Source: Lachnospiraceae bacterium
GTDB taxonomy: Bacteria > Bacillota > Clostridia > Lachnospirales > Lachnospiraceae
Direction: 5' to 3'
DNA: 64,000 nt
NCBI GenBank assembly: GCA_014804755.1
Contig: JAAUZE010000017.1
Location: 32,612 to 96,611 of the forward strand
The notes beneath the pieces were generated by a model. That model was not told the origin of the DNA. It saw only the letters and a list, made by a program, of their open reading frames with translations, and searched no databases. How positions within the stretch are numbered: position 1 is the first letter of the stretch; every line of letters starts with the position of its first letter. This document shows, piece by piece, positions 61,170-64,000 of the stretch. The position numbers and the translations under genes were made by a program.

Positions 61170-62456
61170 TCACGCCTCTGTACCGTCATACACGATTTTT
61201 CCGCCGCAGATGGTATAGCGAACTCTGCCCGTCATCTGCTCGCCGAGAAACGGTGTATTCTGCGAGCGGGAGTGAAAATGCTGTGCCGTCCACTGCTCGT
61301 CCGGTGAAAAAATCACGATGTCCGCCGCGCAGCCTTCCGCAATATTCCCGGCAGACAGCCCGTACAGCTTTGCCGGATTGCTGCTCATTAAGCGAAGCAG
61401 CTCCATCATCGTCATCCTGCCGCTTCCTACAAGCTGCTCATAGCAGACGGAGAGCGCCGTCTCCAGCCCGATCAGTCCGCTTGGCGCTTCCGTGAGCGGC
61501 TTCTCCTTTTCCTCCGCGCTGTGGGGCGCATGATCCGTTGCGATCAGGTCGATTGTCCCGTCGCTTAGTCCGGCAAGGATCGCCTGCCTGTCCTCCTCCG
61601 TGCGCAGCGGCGGATTCATTTTTGCCGACGTTCCTTTTTGGATCAAAGCCTCCTCGGTCAACGCGATATGGTGGGGCGTTGCCTCCGCGTGAATGCGCGC
61701 AGATTGCTTTTTTGCCTCTCGGACCAAGGCGACCGCCTCTTTACTGCTGATATGCTGGATATTGATGACCGCCCCTGTCTCAATCGCAAGCTTTAAGTCG
61801 CGCTCCACCAACGAAATCTCCGCTTCCCGCGGAGAACCGCCGACCTGAAAATACGCCGACGCAGCGCCCTCGTTAATGCCGTTATTCGTGATGTAGCTTT
61901 TATCCTCCTCATGGAAACTGAGCGGAACTCTAAGACGCGTCGCCCGCTCCATCGCTTCCCGCACGAGCGCTTCATCCATCAGCGGTATCCCGTCATCGGT
62001 AAACCCCGCCGCACCGGCTCTTAACAGCGTCTCCATGTCCGTTAATTCTTTTCCCTGCAATCCCTTTGTCACACAGGCACAGCTTTCGACGTGAATGCCG
62101 GTTCTCCCGCCCTTAGACAAAACGTATTGCAGCGTATCCTCCGTATCGATCGCCGGCTTGGTATTCGCCATCATCACGACCGTCGTATAACCGCCCGCAG
62201 CAGCCGCCGCCGCTCCCGTCTCAATATCCTCTTTATAAGTAAAACCCGGATCGCGGAAATGGACATGCACATCCACAAGCCCCGGTGCTACAATGCAGCC
62301 CGATGCATCAATGACCCTGCATGCCGCGCCGCATTCAGGCGCGATTCCGCCTGTGGGCACGATCTTACTGATCCTGCCGCCCTCAATGAATACGTCATAA
62401 TTTCCTTCGCAGTTCGTTTCCGGATTGCTATAATATCCGTTTTTGATCAGCAGCAT
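61170..62456 (-). CDS. pyrC: Dihydroorotase
   Basis: A 428-aa amidohydrolase. Zinc ligands in DVHVHFRDPG, NIQHISS, and DLIATDHAPHS. It closes carbamoyl-aspartate to dihydroorotate. First of the pyrC-pyrK-pyrD group, 100 bp before pyrK. Confidence 0.95.
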   Translation of the reverse strand: MLLIKNGYYSNPETNCEGNYDVFIEGGRISKIVPTGGIAPECGAACRVIDASGCIVAPGLVDVHVHFRDPGFTYKEDIETGAAAAAAGGYTTVVMMANTKPAIDTEDTLQYVLSKGGRTGIHVESCACVTKGLQGKELTDMETLLRAGAAGFTDDGIPLMDEALVREAMERATRLRVPLSFHEEDKSYITNNGINEGAASAYFQVGGSPREAEISLVERDLKLAIETGAVINIQHISSKEAVALVREAKKQSARIHAEATPHHIALTEEALIQKGTSAKMNPPLRTEEDRQAILAGLSDGTIDLIATDHAPHSAEEKEKPLTEAPSGLIGLETALSVCYEQLVGSGRMTMMELLRLMSSNPAKLYGLSAGNIAEGCAADIVIFSPDEQWTAQHFHSRSQNTPFLGEQMTGRVRYTICGGKIVYDGTEA

Positions 62457-62552
62457 CGCACGCCTCCGTTCTGAGATAACTTAACGTTTATTCTTCTCGC
62501 TAACGCTCATTATATCTCATGACGGAGTTTTTTTCTACCGGTTTTCTATCCC

Positions 62553-62999
62553 TTAATTAAAGATCACACTTTTTCCGATGTCTGCCAGCTTGATCACGAT
62601 GTACGGATACGATACCGCCTCTGAAATCTGTTCCCCTTCCTTCGGTCCCATCAGGGTTGTGTCAATGTAGATGCCGTTTGCCGTCTCATATAATTCCTTC
62701 ACGGTAATGGAATACCCGCCCGTTTCCTGCTCTCCGTAGCCGACGCAGATATACAGATAGCCTTCATCCGTATAAGTGAGCCGAAAGACACCCGCCTTTT
62801 TCTCCTCGATCACCTCGACCAGCTGCGACGGAAATTCATCCGGTGACAACACCGTATATTCAAGGTCATCTAATTTTTCGGTATGATCGCGCACCATACC
62901 GCAGCCGCCCGCCGCAAACACCATCATCAGTATACATGACAGCAATGTCAGTCTCCATCCGCTCCGCTTCTTTTTTTCTCCCTTATTCATAACTCTCAC
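62553..62999 (-). CDS. PrcB-like lipoprotein
   Basis: A 148-aa lipoprotein with lipobox AGGC (Cys near residue 33) and a C-terminal PrcB_C-type domain (GYSITVKELYETANGIYIDT, ... VSYPYIVIKL). PrcB partners a surface protease in Treponema; here no protease gene is adjacent. Start uncertain: GTG at 62999 or ATG at 62990. Confidence 0.75.
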   Translation of the reverse strand: MRVMNKGEKKKRSGWRLTLLSCILMMVFAAGGCGMVRDHTEKLDDLEYTVLSPDEFPSQLVEVIEEKKAGVFRLTYTDEGYLYICVGYGEQETGGYSITVKELYETANGIYIDTTLMGPKEGEQISEAVSYPYIVIKLADIGKSVIFN

Positions 63000-63126
63000 A
63001 CAGCCTATTGCCCGTTCTTATCTTCATTCTATGATGACCGCGCATCCGCTATGCTAACTTGACGTTTTGCTTTTTTGCGCAATCTCAAAAAGGATGCGAT
63101 GAAGCCGCAAAAGGAGCGTTTATCTT

Positions 63127-64000
63127 TCAGTTTTGCAATTCCTTCCATGAAGCCTCAAACAACGGCTTCGTCCATTGATACTGTCCGTCATCCGGATATC
63201 CACGGTACGCTCCTTCCGTCATCATTGTAAGATACAGCAGCACATCGTACCAGTAAATACGCTGCATTTCCTCTCTCGAAAAATGCTCCTGCCCATATCC
63301 TTTCAGAAATTTCGGGTTTCTTGTATGTCTCCGAAAACGATCGTCCAAAAAGGCTTCTGCCCACATGGCACGCTCCCAGTCAATGATCCCGCTGATCTGT
63401 CCGTCTTTGACAAAAATATTGCCTTCCCACATATCCCAATGCACCAGTGTCGGCCGGGATACGGTATCAAAAACCGCTCGGTCCCGTTCCAGCCGTGTCA
63501 AAATTTCTTCAGCCTCCACGCCTATCACGATTTCTTTCTTCCGGGCATCGGACAAGACATTGGAAATCATATAATAAACAAAATCAAACAAATAGGTGTA
63601 CTGATGCGCCTCATCTCCCAGCATCCCGAATTTTTCCCCGCCAATCGTTGTAAGCCTTCCTGCCACCTGTCCGATTTCATAATGCAGTCTCTGCTTTTCT
63701 TCCTCAGACAAGCTTTCCCTGATAGAGAAGAAGCTTTGTCCTTCTATCACTTCCATGAAAAAATAATTTCCGCTGCAGATTGTCTTGGATGTATCATAAT
63801 ATTGAACCTCCGCCACCTTCACAAGATCACTTTTTCGCACAATGCGCATGGCTTTTACTTCCGCATCCATCATGTTCACTTCATTTGACATAAGGCCCAT
63901 ATTCCCTCCGGAAGCAATTTTCAGCACGCTCCTGCTTCCATCCGAAAATGTTACAAGATACGCCGCATTACACATTCCCTCCGTAAGCTCGACGCAAGCC
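63127..64000 (-). CDS. APH/choline-kinase-family phosphotransferase (5' end outside window)
   Basis: The frame is open to the right edge; the first visible residues are ACVELTEGMCNAAYLVTF, with ELTEG typical of an internal position, so the true start lies outside. The APH motifs are LVHWDMWEGNIFV (Brenner-type HxDxxxxN; WD in place of GD) and GIIDWERAMWAEAFLD. It phosphorylates a small hydroxylated substrate; resistance activity cannot be inferred. Confidence 0.88.
   Translation of the reverse strand, partial: ACVELTEGMCNAAYLVTFSDGSRSVLKIASGGNMGLMSNEVNMMDAEVKAMRIVRKSDLVKVAEVQYYDTSKTICSGNYFFMEVIEGQSFFSIRESLSEEEKQRLHYEIGQVAGRLTTIGGEKFGMLGDEAHQYTYLFDFVYYMISNVLSDARKKEIVIGVEAEEILTRLERDRAVFDTVSRPTLVHWDMWEGNIFVKDGQISGIIDWERAMWAEAFLDDRFRRHTRNPKFLKGYGQEHFSREEMQRIYWYDVLLYLTMMTEGAYRGYPDDGQYQWTKPLFEASWKELQN

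Noticed and set aside
1..64000. CRISPR arrays, tRNA and rRNA genes
   Set aside because: No regularly spaced repeats, cloverleaf or ribosomal RNA sequence was noticed on either strand by eye.

Overview
The window looks like chromosome from an anaerobic, spore-forming Firmicute, most likely a Lachnospiraceae-type Clostridium relative. The signs are strong AGGAGG ribosome sites, SpoIIID and SipL-like sporulation genes, [2Fe-2S] PyrK with class 1B PyrD, meso-DAP cell-wall genes (dapF, murE), a Trk potassium system and a galactan-uptake locus. No tRNA, rRNA or CRISPR array was seen.

Layout. (1) 1-3.1 kb is an accessory region: a PLD-family protein (cut by the window edge), two unknown genes under one promoter, and a HEPN-like protein. 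It ends at a 68-bp direct repeat that overlaps the 3' end of a stand-alone GMP-synthase ATP-pyrophosphatase gene, as expected of island integration at guaA. (2) 3.1-8.8 kb holds two tandem guaA-type genes, then trkH and trkA. (3) 8.8-20.9 kb is the main discovery. The sporulation regulator gene spoIIID is split in two. Codons 1-38 lie at 20715-20828 and the last 55 codons at 8827-8994, same strand and right order, separated by about 11.7 kb. A large serine recombinase lies 12 bp from one junction, and both junctions carry the 12-bp core TATGTA(C/T)GGTTG. Joining the halves at the core gives an in-frame 93-residue SpoIIID, the length of the Bacillus subtilis protein, and a good sigma-E-type promoter precedes the 5' half. 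This is the architecture of a skin-type intervening element, but in spoIIID instead of sigK. Its cargo includes a three-gene operon (RloA-like ATPase, RloB-like TOPRIM protein, helicase-nuclease fusion), a HEPN/MNT toxin-antitoxin pair, AraC/GNAT genes, a diguanylate cyclase and an orphan LytTR regulator.

(4) 21-27 kb: two-component system, ABC-2 exporter, XRE-flavoprotein fusion and flavin reductase. (5) 27-32 kb: an operon hypB - large Fe-S/flavin oxidoreductase - hypA - DUF5692 membrane protein, with nickel chaperones but no hydrogenase or urease nearby. (6) 32-37.6 kb: an XRE membrane regulator, a second defence-like pair (DUF1016/YhcG nuclease and a GHKL ATPase-nuclease fusion) and an XRE protein fused to an FlhA-like domain. 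(7) 37.6-46.2 kb: core genes (AI-2E-type permease, PLP lyase, dapF, murE, PPIase lipoprotein, asnS). (8) 46.2-52.1 kb: LacI-controlled beta-galactan locus (ABC importer, GH53, CBM-like lipoprotein). (9) 52-64 kb: murI, gntR, ispE, SipL-like spore protein, a frameshifted AlbA-type gene, pyrD/pyrK/pyrC, a PrcB-like lipoprotein and a partial APH-family kinase.

Two copies (32175-32380 and 55708-55911) of a palindromic, roughly 205-bp repeat have a 125-nt core hairpin with compensatory changes between copies. Several start codons were moved to the codon with a convincing ribosome site; these choices are stated in the entries.
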